Positions 6,356 through 15,910 of a stretch of 64,000 bases of DNA are shown piece by piece; the stretch's first letter is position 1, and every line of letters begins with the position of its first letter. The translations under genes and the position numbers were made by a program. The notes under the pieces were generated by a model that made no database searches, had not been told where the DNA came from, and saw only the letters and a list, made by a program, of their open reading frames with translations. Location of the stretch: the NCBI GenBank assembly GCA_041745535.1, contig JBGTIS010000077.1, positions 1 through 64,000 of the forward strand, in the 5' to 3' direction. Source of the stretch: JBGTIS01 sp041745535. Lineage in GTDB: Bacteria; Bacteroidota; Bacteroidia; Cytophagales; Cyclobacteriaceae.

Positions 6356-9258
6356 AAATTGTACTGGGTAATTTCTATTGAAGCCTTCTTTAAGGCGTTG
6401 GTACAGTTTTCAACAATATATTCACACCTTGAAATAATATCTTCCAGTTCCAATTCTTCTAAACTATTATTATCCAGAAAATTGATAACAGAAACGGTAT
6501 TATCCATATTTACAAGAGACAAACTGCTTTTCAAATTATGTACAGTTCTTTTCAGCAAAGTCCAATCGCATTGTTCCAGCGAATTCCGCATTACTGATAC
6601 TGAATTAGGTACATCTTTTAGAAATATTTGAAGTGCTTCTAAAAGAAAACTATGATCGCCCTGGGCATATTCCTTTAATCTTGAAAAGTCAACCTCATCA
6701 GGTTTAAAAACAAATCGTGTAGGTTTTTCTTTTTCTGGCATTAAATTTATATCTCCATTTAAGTAACCTAAAACTCCAAGCAATTTCGCATACAAAATTT
6801 CTGGTCTGAATGGTTTAGAAACATAATCGCGCATCCCAATTTTTTCAAATTTATTTTCCTCTTCTTTGAGTGCATGGGCCGTCATGGCTATAATTGGATA
6901 ATTACATTTTGGATAATCAAGATTTTTAATATTTTGAGTGGCCTGCATGCCGTCCATTTCGGGCATCTGAATATCCATAAGTATGATGTCATACTCATTA
7001 TTTTTAGCGAACTCCACAGCCTCGTATCCATTGTTTACGATATCTACTTTACATCCTACATCCGATAAAAATTTATTAGCCAGCACCTGATTGTAGCGAT
7101 TATCCTCTGCCAGTAAAATTTTAACATCATGCAATAAATGAAGCGGTAACATTTTGTAAAGTTCTACACCTTCGGAAATAATTTTTTCGGTTTCACCAAT
7201 TTGGAGGGGCAATCTGATGCTAAATGTTGAACCAGCGCCTTCTTTACTTTCAACATCTATTTGACCATACATTAACTCTACTAATTTTTTCACAATAGTT
7301 AATCCTAGTCCTGTACCCCCAAACCTGCGGGTAATGTCGCCTTCAGCCTGTTCAAAACTATTAAAAATAGTTTCAAGTTTTTCCTTAGAAATACCTATGC
7401 CTGTGTCTTTGATCTCAAATTCAATGAGACATTCATCATTTTGGTTGCTGATTACTGAAGTTTTTAATTCAACAGCACCTTTTTCTGTAAATTTAATAGC
7501 ATTACCGATTATATTATTCAATATCTGATTGATCCTTACCGGGTCACCAATAAGTGCCTCAGGAATATCTCCTACAATCTGGAAGTTAAATTTAATTATA
7601 CCTTCATCAACCTTAACAGAAAATAACTTCTTTACCGAATTTAGTAATTTAACCAGGTTAAAATGTACAGGGACAATTGGTAATTTTCCAGCCTCAATTT
7701 TTGAAAAATCAAGGATATCATTGATAACTACCAGTAAAGTTTCAGATGATTCATAAATAGACCGTACATATTCAGTATTTTCTTCATTTAAGCCGGCCTT
7801 AAGTAAAAGCCTTGAAAATCCAGTTATGGCATTCATAGGTGTTCGGATTTCATGGCTCATATTGGCTAGAAATTCCTGTTTAATCCGTGCGGCTTCTTCG
7901 GCCTTTTCTTTGGCATATTTTAATTCATTTTGAACCGTAATTTGCTCTGTAATGTCCTGAATTGTTCCAAGTATAAAGGTTATTTCACCTGAATTATCAA
8001 TAATTGGACTTGCTTTTCCAAGTATATATTTAATTACACCATTGGGTAGAACCAATCTATATTCAATACGATAGGGTTCATTATTTTTTAGCGTATTTTG
8101 AATGGCCTGAAACAAATATTCCATGTCTTCAGGATGCACGTTCTTGAAGGAATCTTGCAGTGTAAACTCTTCTTTTGCTGGGTCAACTTCATAAATATTA
8201 TATATTTCAGTAGACCAGTTGGTATTGCCAGTTTCAATTTGATAATTCCAACTTCCAAGTTTAGCAAGAGCCTGTGCTTCCCTAAGGTTCCCCTCCAGGG
8301 TGGTCATTGTCTGGTCTGTTTTTATTTTTTCGGTAATGTCTTGTGAAAACCCAATTATCTCACCATTTTCAAGTGTATTTTTATAAGACCAGTACAAAGT
8401 ATCACCATTTTTTGTTTTGATCGAGAGAACACCAGAATCTATTTTATTTTTTATAATTCTTTCCAAATACTGATCAAATCTCGAAAAATTGGCCGGTGCC
8501 ATAAAGCTTTTAAGATTGCTGCCAATCACCTCATCACGTTCATATCCTAATTCACGTAGGGCTGCTTTATTTACTTCAATAATTTTTCCTTCTACGTCGT
8601 GGATACAAAGTATGGCTAATCCATCTTCAACGAGTCGCTTATAATGTGATTCACTTTTTTTCAGGGCAATCAGATTTTCCTTGGCTTCCAGAATATTACT
8701 TATCCAGGAACCAACGATGCCCATCATAAGCTTATCTTCTTCAGAAAAGGGTGTTGCACGTGGCGATTGACTGGAAAAGCTTAGAGTACCGTATAAATGG
8801 CCTTTAACATAGAGCATTACCCCAACATAAGCTTCCAACTTAAATAGCTTATAACAGGGATGCGAAGCATACAAAGAATTTTTCATGTGATGAATGCCAA
8901 TTACTTCTTTATTTTTAATAGTAATGTGACAATAGGTGTTTTCTAGGGACAAAGTTTGCCCTTTGTTCATCAAATGTTCAGGATGGAAAAAGTGCAAAAC
9001 TGTGAATTTATTTTTTTCAATTTTGCTAATTACTCCTATTTCCAAACCAAACATTTTAGAGGCGATTTTTACAATCGCATCTAATTGTTTTTCCGGATTT
9101 CCGGAATTAACTGCTGAAATTTCATATAAAATTTTGAAGCGCTGCTCAGAGGAAGATACATCTGTAATTGTTGGGTGGAGTTTCGCTGGTTTTAAATTAA
9201 CTATCTCTTCTGGCTTTACCTTTAAACTTTCTTTTTCTAATATCTTTTTCATATCCAT
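6352..9258 (-). CDS. Hybrid sensor histidine kinase (GAF-PAS-PAS-HisKA-HATPase-REC-HPt)
   Basis: 968 residues without signal peptide or membrane segment, so a cytosolic sensor. A GAF domain (about 40-195) is followed by two PAS domains (about 205-315 and 330-440). The HisKA segment NMSHEIRTPMNAITG has its phospho-acceptor His near 468, and the ATPase domain has the N box NNIIGNAIKFTEKG, G1 DTGIGIS and G2 GGTGLGL. A receiver domain holds its Asp in LMDIQMPEMDG near 761, and a C-terminal HPt domain holds HNLKSS near 907. The phosphate can thus pass through all four relay sites in one chain. No output regulator or transporter is adjacent, so its signal and target cannot be inferred. Confidence 0.93.
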   Translation of the reverse strand: MDMKKILEKESLKVKPEEIVNLKPAKLHPTITDVSSSEQRFKILYEISAVNSGNPEKQLDAIVKIASKMFGLEIGVISKIEKNKFTVLHFFHPEHLMNKGQTLSLENTYCHITIKNKEVIGIHHMKNSLYASHPCYKLFKLEAYVGVMLYVKGHLYGTLSFSSQSPRATPFSEEDKLMMGIVGSWISNILEAKENLIALKKSESHYKRLVEDGLAILCIHDVEGKIIEVNKAALRELGYERDEVIGSNLKSFMAPANFSRFDQYLERIIKNKIDSGVLSIKTKNGDTLYWSYKNTLENGEIIGFSQDITEKIKTDQTMTTLEGNLREAQALAKLGSWNYQIETGNTNWSTEIYNIYEVDPAKEEFTLQDSFKNVHPEDMEYLFQAIQNTLKNNEPYRIEYRLVLPNGVIKYILGKASPIIDNSGEITFILGTIQDITEQITVQNELKYAKEKAEEAARIKQEFLANMSHEIRTPMNAITGFSRLLLKAGLNEENTEYVRSIYESSETLLVVINDILDFSKIEAGKLPIVPVHFNLVKLLNSVKKLFSVKVDEGIIKFNFQIVGDIPEALIGDPVRINQILNNIIGNAIKFTEKGAVELKTSVISNQNDECLIEFEIKDTGIGISKEKLETIFNSFEQAEGDITRRFGGTGLGLTIVKKLVELMYGQIDVESKEGAGSTFSIRLPLQIGETEKIISEGVELYKMLPLHLLHDVKILLAEDNRYNQVLANKFLSDVGCKVDIVNNGYEAVEFAKNNEYDIILMDIQMPEMDGMQATQNIKNLDYPKCNYPIIAMTAHALKEEENKFEKIGMRDYVSKPFRPEILYAKLLGVLGYLNGDINLMPEKEKPTRFVFKPDEVDFSRLKEYAQGDHSFLLEALQIFLKDVPNSVSVMRNSLEQCDWTLLKRTVHNLKSSLSLVNMDNTVSVINFLDNNSLEELELEDIISRCEYIVENCTNALKKASIEITQYNF

Positions 9259-9769
9259 TCTCAGATTATTATGAGTTAAATTCCAAGCTGATTATTAAAC
9301 CCCTTTTTAAGATTTAGGGTAATAATTAACATTACAACAAGAAATCATTCTAAAAACCTATCCTAATTTAGTTTTTAAGTGCAACCTGGAAAAATTTGGT
9401 TTATTTATAAACCCATTGAACTGTAAGAATAATCAGGTAATTCTATTATGGCGTTACCCTTTAGTTAATTCGACTTAGAAGATGGGCAAAAGAAAGGCGA
9501 AAAATAAAATTGGGTTTAGGGTAAATTAATTTGGAAAACGATAGTTTGAGTGGAAAAGCCTATTAAAAAATATAATATTAATAAAAAAAGTATAACATTA
9601 AGAAAGATCAAAGCCATTCCTAAGCTTTTGGAATTAATCTGAATCAATATCCTATTATTAATTAGGGCATATTTTAACCCTCAGATAAGGTCATTTGCCA
9701 TTTTGAATAACATATGTAATATCTAAGTAAATTTAGGATGCAGGGTATAAACTCAAGTTATGTAAAAGG
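9259..9769. other. AT-rich intergenic region, no gene seen
   Basis: About 510 bp between two minus-strand genes. It is AT-rich, with stops in all frames. I found no tRNA-like fold and no good terminator. The part next to 9258 should hold the histidine kinase promoter, but no clear TAnnTTTG box was found. Confidence 0.6.
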
Positions 9770-10177
9770 CTAAGCTGGGTATTCTACAAAGTTTCTCTCT
9801 GTTTCATACAATATAACTTTTAAATCTAATTTTATATCCACGTTTTCTCTTAAAATATTCCAGATAACCCTGGCGATATTTTCCGCGGTAGGATTAAGAC
9901 TTTGAAATTCTTCAACATCTTTATTTAAGTTTTTATGATCAAAACGGGAAATTATTTTATCCCTGATTATATTTTTTAATGTCTTCAGGTCACATAAATA
10001 TCCGGTTTCCTGATCAACTTCACCAATTAGTTTAACAATTAGCTCATAATTATGACCATGAAAATTATCATTGTTACATTTTCCAAAAACATGTGCGTTT
10101 TTTCCAGCAGACCAATCAGGATTATTTAGTCGATGGGCTGCGTTAAAATGTTCTTTTCTATATATAGCGGTTTTCAT
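9770..10177 (-). CDS. queD: 6-carboxytetrahydropterin synthase QueD
   Basis: 135 residues of the PTPS/QueD fold. Zinc-binding His residues are in FNAAHRLNN (His near 15) and NFHGHNYEL (two His near 40), and the catalytic Cys is in FGKCNND. The central DLKTLKNIIRDKI with FDHKNLN, and the late PTAENIARVIW with the Glu in YETERNFVEY, complete the active site. QueD makes 6-carboxytetrahydropterin from dihydroneopterin triphosphate, the first committed step to queuosine. No other que gene is in the window. It stands alone with long AT-rich gaps on both sides. Confidence 0.92.
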   Translation of the reverse strand: MKTAIYRKEHFNAAHRLNNPDWSAGKNAHVFGKCNNDNFHGHNYELIVKLIGEVDQETGYLCDLKTLKNIIRDKIISRFDHKNLNKDVEEFQSLNPTAENIARVIWNILRENVDIKLDLKVILYETERNFVEYPA

Positions 10178-10827
10178 AATTATTTAAAAATTATTTTTTC
10201 TGGTCAGAAATTTATTAATCATTTTTTGGTTGAACCTCCTGAAAACTTTAAAAAGCAAATTATATGGGTAAAGCTTTAAACCATTAGTTAGTCTCGATTC
10301 AGACCCAATTAAACGGAACATCGCGATTAGCGGTTAATATTTTTATGTAAAATCGTCGGTATGCCTGTCTATTTTATTCACCTAGGTAAGACAAAACTTA
10401 CTTCGTAAGCAATATTCCGAGATCTTTTCTAAGATTGGAAATACAATGCGAAATAAAGGTTTCTGTAAAAAATGCAAAAACTATAATTTCAAAAGATGAC
10501 TATACCGATAAGGGTGATAAATTGAATTTTACCAAGATCAGATGGTCAGGTTTTTTATTTTTGAATTGAAATATTTAGATAAAGTGCTATTCAATAAATT
10601 ATTGAAATAATTATATTTTTAAATAAAATAAATCATATTTTACCCTAAAACATCTGTTTTTTTTGTAATTATTTTTATTTACTACATCCACAATCGTCCC
10701 TATTCTGGAATGGGAAATGTGTAGACATTCTAATTATAACTAATGGTATATTAATTGTAAAATTCATCTAAAATAGACTTCATATTTATGAGGTTAGAAT
10801 GGAAAAGTACAAATTAATGTGTGTGTT
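10178..10827. other. AT-rich divergent intergenic region with a short direct repeat
   Basis: 650 bp between queD (leftward) and the esterase gene (rightward), with no coding potential. Immediately before the esterase start, GAAAAGTACAAATTAA is repeated exactly at 10802-10817 and 10835-10850 (33-bp period). The second copy lies within the first codons of the gene, suggesting a local duplication at the start site. No full TAnnTTTG promoter was recognised. Confidence 0.6.
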
Positions 10828-13800
10828 ATGATTAGAAAAGTACAAATTAAAAAGTCGTTTTACATTCCTTTTTGGATGTATGTGTGCTTCCTATTACTAC
10901 CAGCATCATTGGTAGGGCAGGAAATTTCAAAACTCAAAACCTCCGATGGTATCGGATACCTGGAACTTTTGCCACCCGATTACCAAACTAGTCCAAATAA
11001 AAAATACCCTGTAATTATTTTTTTACATGGTATTGGTGAAAGAGGTGATGGAAGTCCTGAAGCTTTGGAAATCGTTAAGAAGAATGGCCCTCCAAGAGAA
11101 ATCAAGAATGGCCATAATATGTGTTTTAATGTAAATGGGGTTGAACAATGTTTTATTGTTATTTCACCTCAGCTGGTATCGGGCGGTTGGACTGCTTCCT
11201 ATACAGATAGGGTTATCGATTATGTTATCGAAACTTATAGGGTTGATTTAAGCAGAATTTACCTTACAGGTTTAAGTTTAGGAGGTAAGGGTGTATGGGT
11301 TTATGCGCAAAGCAGGTACAATAATCCGAACAAGTTAGCGGCGATCGCGCCAGTGGCTAGTTGGGGTAGCACCGAAAATATTTGCTTTCTTGCTGAAAAC
11401 CATGTACCTGTATGGGCTTTTCATGGTGACAAAGATGGAACTATTCCTTTAGCTTCAGGGCAACGCCAGATTGATGCATTGAATGCTTGCTCTCCTGCGC
11501 CAAATCCTGCCCCTATATTTACTATTTACCCTGGTGTAGGTCACGATTCCTGGTCACGTGCTTATCGAACAGATCATTCTTTACATGAACCCAATTTATA
11601 TGAATGGTTATTGATGCAGCAGAAAGGTACTACCACTGCGCCAGGCGCACCTGTTCCACCTAATCAGGTTCCGGTAGTAAATGCAGGAAAAGATCTTTTA
11701 ATTGTGTTGCCAGAGCAAAAAAATGTGGTTACCCTAAACGGATCCGCAACCGATAGCGATGGTAAAATTATTTCTTATCAATGGACTCAGGAAAGCGGTA
11801 CTAAGACAGTAATGACCAATGTGGAAACCAGTGCCTTAACAGTTAGTAACTTACAAAAAGGACAATACACATTCCGACTTACCGCTAAAGATAATAGTGG
11901 AGCATCTGCATTTGATGAGGTAAAAATTGTAGTAGAGGAAATTGAAAATATTCTGCCAGTAGTACAATTAGAACCAGAAATTTCTGTTACTCTGCTTCAA
12001 ACTGATACTTTAAAAATAAGTGGTAATATTTTCGATGAAGATGGTAAAATTGTTTCCTACGATTGGACACAAGAAGCAGGACCATCAGCCAATATGGTTA
12101 ATGCGCAAACGGAATCATTACTGGTAACCGGGTTAGATGCTGGTGCATATACCTTTAGAGTTACCATAAAAGATAACCGGGGTGGTTCAGCTTTTGATGA
12201 AATTGTAGTTAATGTCAAAAAACCTAATTTGCCTCCAACTGCGATTGCTGGTAACAACTTTGAAATTGAGTTGCCACAGATTAGCGCGGTTTTAGAAGGT
12301 TCTGGAAAAGATGCTGATGGGAGTATTGTTAGTTACCAATGGAAACAAATGGCGGGACTTCCAGTAAGTATTGAAAATCCAAGACATAGAATTTGCGATG
12401 TTAGTGGATTTACTGAAGGCTCTTATACCTTTTGTTTAGTGGTAACCGATAACGAGGGAGCTAAAGCAATTGACGAACTGAAAATTGATGTTAAACCCGA
12501 ACCTAAAGGCGAACCTGGTTTGGTGTATAAATATTATGAGGGTTTTTGGGGAAAATTGCCAAGATTTGAGAAATTAAAACCTAAGGCAATAGGAAAAGTA
12601 TCCAATTTTTCACTTACTCCAAGGTTACAGGACGATTATTTTGCCTTTACTTTTGAAGGTTATATCGATATTAAACTCGAGGGAAATTATACGTTTTACC
12701 TTAATTCGAATGATGGAAGTAAATTGTTTATCGATGGCGTAGAAGTGGTACGGAACGATTATGTGCATGCGCCAAGAGAAAAATCTGGAAGCGTAACTTT
12801 AGCTGCAGGATTACATGAAATTTTAGTTACCTACTTTGAAAAGGAAAATAAGGAAGTATTGGATGTTTTATTTTCAGGACCTGGTGTACAAAAACAGCTG
12901 ATTCCTAATGATATTTTATTTATTCATAAGAATCGATCAAATTTGGCACCTATCGCAAATGCCGGTGAAGATGTGTTTATTACACTTCCTGTGGATCACT
13001 TTTCTATAATAGGCTCAGGATTTGATGCTGATGATGATGCCCTGAACTTTGTATGGAAACAAACAGGAGGTGAACCAGTTTCATCGATGAGGGCCGAGAA
13101 TAATGAACTGTTTTTGTATAACCTTGAAGAAGGTACCTTTACATTTGAACTAACCGTTACAGATGAAATGGGGGAATCAGATACAGACCAGATTAATGTA
13201 AAGGTAACTGATGATATTCATGGAGTTAAATATTCGTATTATGAAGGAAATTGGGATAAACTGCCAAATTTTGATAGGCTGACACCAAAAGCAACCGGGT
13301 TTGTAAATAATTTCAGTTTAAGTCCAAAACTGGAAGTTAATTACTTTGGATTCAAGTTCGAATCATTTATTGAGATAGCTAAAGATGGAGACTATACTTT
13401 CTATCTTTTGTCTAACGACGGAAGCAAATTAATAATAGATTCCAACGTTGTGATAAATAATGATGGTGTTCATAGCCAAAAGCTAAAAACTGGCACTGTC
13501 CATCTTAAAGCTGGCTTGCACCCCATTAAAGTTGTCTATTTTGATAAATTAAGTGGCGAAGTACTTGATTTACAATATTCAAGTTCGGATTTTGGTAAAA
13601 TGAAAATCCCTTTTAATGTTTTATACCGAGATGTTTTACCAGATCAAATAGTGGTTTCATCATTAGAACAGGAAACTGTAAGTATAGTTGAAAAGCTGAA
13701 TGTATATCCTAATCCTATCAACCAGGTGATGTACATTGATTTTGAAGGTGAATTAATGGGAGAGGTATCTATAAATATCATGGACCAGAATGGCCAAATA

Positions 13801-13944
13801 CTATATGCGGAAGTGGCAAATTTGGAAGTGGCAAATTCCTTAGAAGTATATTTATCTTCCTTCAACCTGTCACAGGGATTGTTTTACCTGACTGCGACAG
13901 ACGCAGCTGGCAATACCAAAACAATCCGATTATATAAGAATTAA
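10828..13944 (+). CDS. Secreted multidomain esterase with PKD and PA14 domains, T9SS cargo
   Basis: About 1038 residues from the ATG at 10828, the best start for a signal peptide (hydrophobic WMYVCFLLLPASLVG). An alpha/beta-hydrolase follows, of the dienelactone-hydrolase/PHB-depolymerase-like type: Ser in GLSLGGKG near 149, Asp in GDKDGTIP near 201, His in GVGHDSW near 238. Next come three PKD/K319-like repeats (about 280-556), a PA14 domain (563-697), a fourth PKD repeat (706-793), a second PA14 domain (800-930) and a type A T9SS sorting domain (about 955-1038, VYPNPINQVMYIDF). The protein should be exported by Sec, then sent to the surface by T9SS. PKD and PA14 parts suggest carbohydrate or polymer binding; substrate unknown. 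Confidence 0.88.
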   Translation: MIRKVQIKKSFYIPFWMYVCFLLLPASLVGQEISKLKTSDGIGYLELLPPDYQTSPNKKYPVIIFLHGIGERGDGSPEALEIVKKNGPPREIKNGHNMCFNVNGVEQCFIVISPQLVSGGWTASYTDRVIDYVIETYRVDLSRIYLTGLSLGGKGVWVYAQSRYNNPNKLAAIAPVASWGSTENICFLAENHVPVWAFHGDKDGTIPLASGQRQIDALNACSPAPNPAPIFTIYPGVGHDSWSRAYRTDHSLHEPNLYEWLLMQQKGTTTAPGAPVPPNQVPVVNAGKDLLIVLPEQKNVVTLNGSATDSDGKIISYQWTQESGTKTVMTNVETSALTVSNLQKGQYTFRLTAKDNSGASAFDEVKIVVEEIENILPVVQLEPEISVTLLQTDTLKISGNIFDEDGKIVSYDWTQEAGPSANMVNAQTESLLVTGLDAGAYTFRVTIKDNRGGSAFDEIVVNVKKPNLPPTAIAGNNFEIELPQISAVLEGSGKDADGSIVSYQWKQMAGLPVSIENPRHRICDVSGFTEGSYTFCLVVTDNEGAKAIDELKIDVKPEPKGEPGLVYKYYEGFWGKLPRFEKLKPKAIGKVSNFSLTPRLQDDYFAFTFEGYIDIKLEGNYTFYLNSNDGSKLFIDGVEVVRNDYVHAPREKSGSVTLAAGLHEILVTYFEKENKEVLDVLFSGPGVQKQLIPNDILFIHKNRSNLAPIANAGEDVFITLPVDHFSIIGSGFDADDDALNFVWKQTGGEPVSSMRAENNELFLYNLEEGTFTFELTVTDEMGESDTDQINVKVTDDIHGVKYSYYEGNWDKLPNFDRLTPKATGFVNNFSLSPKLEVNYFGFKFESFIEIAKDGDYTFYLLSNDGSKLIIDSNVVINNDGVHSQKLKTGTVHLKAGLHPIKVVYFDKLSGEVLDLQYSSSDFGKMKIPFNVLYRDVLPDQIVVSSLEQETVSIVEKLNVYPNPINQVMYIDFEGELMGEVSINIMDQNGQILYAEVANLEVANSLEVYLSSFNLSQGLFYLTATDAAGNTKTIRLYKN

Positions 13945-13963
13945 ACTGTCGGTTTTTGATATA

Positions 13964-14002
13964 AGGGGTTGTCTTCTACAGAGGGCAACCTCTTTTTTTT
14001 TT
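13964..14002 (+). terminator. Rho-independent terminator after the esterase gene
   Basis: AGGGGTTGTC (13964-13973) pairs with GGCAACCTCT (13983-13992) across a short loop and runs into a tract of about ten T residues. Confidence 0.8.
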
Positions 14003-14241
14003 GTAGCGTTTAGAAAGTAAGTTTTTTAAAAAATATTTAAAGTTAGAGCTGAAAAATCATTCAAAAAAATGAGTTAAAAGTTAAAATAAAAATAATTATT
14101 GTAGATAAAAGGTTGATAATCATAAAATTAAGAAAACTTGTAAGCAAAAATCGTGCATTTATTTACATGACTTTGAATTGTCGCATAGAAATTGCCAATG
14201 TAAGGTTGTTATTAAATTTCAATTACTACAATCTTCCAACT

Positions 14242-14799
14242 ATGAAAAAGATAATTTTAATTATACTAATTAATATCGGAGTTTTTTCTTTGGCACATGC
14301 CCAAATGTCTATTGGGTTTAGTGCGGCACCCGTTTTCCCTGCCGGTAATTTTGTTAATATGGCCGATTTAGGTTATGGGTTTGGGTTTTCTGGAAATTAC
14401 ACCACATCAGAGAGTGTAATCATTGGCATAGGTGTTCAACATTATCGGTTTGGGTTGAGTCCATTAGGTTTTAAAGTACCTGGAGTAAATTTTGCGCTAA
14501 CTCCGGTAACAGCATCTGTTGCATTTACACCAAAAACAGGGCCTGTCAAACCATATATTGGGATAGGAGCCGGCATCTATAATTTTAAAATAGATTCCTT
14601 TATTGATGTATCCAGAAGCTATTTTGGTTTGGCACCAAAGGTAGGAATTCTTTACTCGGTTAGTAATAAAATAGATTTTCATGCAGATGCAGCCTATAAT
14701 GTAGTATTCGTCAATGAGTCTATACCTTTAACTGAAATATCGTTTAAGCAAAATATAACATTCATTCCCATAAATATAGGGATTGCGGTTAAATTTTAG
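14242..14799 (+). CDS. Outer-membrane beta-barrel protein
   Basis: 185 residues from the ATG at 14242. This start gives a clear signal peptide (MKKIILIILINIGVFSLAHA) with a cleavage site after HA; the open frame extends further upstream but lacks a plausible start there. The mature part consists of alternating amphipathic strands rich in Gly and aromatic residues (YGFGFSGNY, PYIGIGAGIYNF) and ends in VKF, with the terminal Phe typical of barrels inserted by BamA. It resembles the small OmpA/OmpX-like eight-strand porin family. Cargo or role cannot be told. Confidence 0.8.
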   Translation: MKKIILIILINIGVFSLAHAQMSIGFSAAPVFPAGNFVNMADLGYGFGFSGNYTTSESVIIGIGVQHYRFGLSPLGFKVPGVNFALTPVTASVAFTPKTGPVKPYIGIGAGIYNFKIDSFIDVSRSYFGLAPKVGILYSVSNKIDFHADAAYNVVFVNESIPLTEISFKQNITFIPINIGIAVKF

Positions 14800-14815
14800 A
14801 ATAATTGAGTGTGTG

Positions 14816-14843
14816 AGGGCTGATATATAAAGCGGTCAGCCTT
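14816..14843 (+). terminator. Hairpin after the beta-barrel gene
   Basis: AGGGCTGA (14816-14823) pairs with TCAGCCTT (14836-14843). There is no T tract, so it may be a transcript-end stabiliser or a weak terminator. Confidence 0.4.
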
Positions 14844-15012
14844 CATCCGCATTCAATTCTAATCAAAACGGCAATGGTAATATTTGAATATAGATGAATG
14901 CCAATTACTTTATAATGGTTTCTACTGCCAGCAAGTTCAAATAGTGATCTCCCCTTTAAAATGGTTTTTCATGCAGATGCTCCCTATTAATTATTCGCCA
15001 AAAAATATTTTT

Positions 15013-15657
15013 TTACACAAGATTTTTTTGGTAATAGCGGCAGAAATGAGTCAAATTACATTGCTGGCATTTAGGGGTTCTTGCTAAACAGATATATCGG
15101 CCATGTAAAATTAGCCAGTGGTGCGCTTTTCCAACAAATTCATTCGGAATATGATTAATTAGTTGTTTTTCTACTTCCAAGGGCGTTTTAGCATTTTGGT
15201 TAACCAACCCTAACCGTTTTGAAACCCTGAATACATGTGTATCAACGGCCATAGCAGGCTGATTGTAGATAACAGATGAAATTACATTTGCTGTTTTCCT
15301 TCCAACTCCTGGAAGTTGTTGTAAGGCTTCTACTGTTTCAGGAATTGCGCCTCCAAATTCAACTACCAACATATTTGCCATTCCATGTAAATGCTTAGCC
15401 TTGTTGTTCGGATAGGAAATACTTTTGATAAATTTATATATTTCTTCTGGGTTACTCGCGGCAAGTAATGCTGGGGTAGGAAATTGTTGGAATAATGCAG
15501 GTGTAACCAGATTAACCCTTTTGTCAGTGCATTGGGCACTTAAAATTACCGCAACCAATAATTCATATGGGTCGCGGTAATGCAATTCTGTTTCTGGTTC
15601 AGGTTTATGCTGAGCAAAATATTCAATAAAAGCTTTAAATCGTTCTTTTTTTCGCAT
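15013..15657 (-). CDS. nth: Endonuclease III
   Basis: 214 residues, the standard length. It has the helix-hairpin-helix LPGVGRKTANVI near 115-127 with the catalytic Lys just before ANV, the catalytic Asp in VDTHVFRV near 140, and the [4Fe-4S] ligands Cys190, Cys197, Cys200 and Cys206 (C-x6-C-x2-C-x5-C). The enzyme removes oxidised pyrimidines and cuts the abasic site in base excision repair. The gene follows the small anti-sigma-like gene by seven bases and is probably in the same transcript as the ECF sigma factor. Confidence 0.96.
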   Translation of the reverse strand: MRKKERFKAFIEYFAQHKPEPETELHYRDPYELLVAVILSAQCTDKRVNLVTPALFQQFPTPALLAASNPEEIYKFIKSISYPNNKAKHLHGMANMLVVEFGGAIPETVEALQQLPGVGRKTANVISSVIYNQPAMAVDTHVFRVSKRLGLVNQNAKTPLEVEKQLINHIPNEFVGKAHHWLILHGRYICLARTPKCQQCNLTHFCRYYQKNLV

Positions 15658-15664
15658 CCAAGGC

Positions 15665-15910
15665 TTATTTATCTATGGCATGCAAATCAATGGATTTTGA
15701 GTAATTTAGAATATTATTTACAGCTCTGTCTGAAGGGTCACAGGCATATTTTTTGGCTGTAACCTGATTGAAAGCTCCATTTAGTTGTTGATAAGCTTCG
15801 GATAGCTCTTCATCAAATAGAAGCGTCTCCTCAAGTTTATGAGCTTCTACCTCGGTCATTTCATCATAAATATACCGAATTAAGTCATTTGGGGTAAATA
15901 TTTGGATCAT
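15665..15910 (-). CDS. Small protein coupled to the ECF sigma factor, possible anti-sigma factor
   Basis: 81 residues, acidic, without a membrane segment: FTPNDLIRYIYDEMTEVEAHKLEETLLFDEELSEAY. The N-terminal DLIRYIYDEM...E motif is common in the cytoplasmic part of Bacteroidota anti-sigma factors, but the transmembrane and periplasmic parts are absent. Its start overlaps the 3' end of the sigma gene by 26 bp, so the two are translationally coupled. I infer that it binds the sigma factor; this is not shown by a known domain. Confidence 0.6.
   Translation of the reverse strand: MIQIFTPNDLIRYIYDEMTEVEAHKLEETLLFDEELSEAYQQLNGAFNQVTAKKYACDPSDRAVNNILNYSKSIDLHAIDK

Noticed and set aside
14884..15087. 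67-codon frame after the barrel gene, sharing TTTTCATGCAGATGC with that gene
   Set aside because: It overlaps nth and has no domain. The 15-bp identity (14677-14691 and 14966-14980 approximately) may be the trace of a partial duplication, but the rest is too diverged to call.
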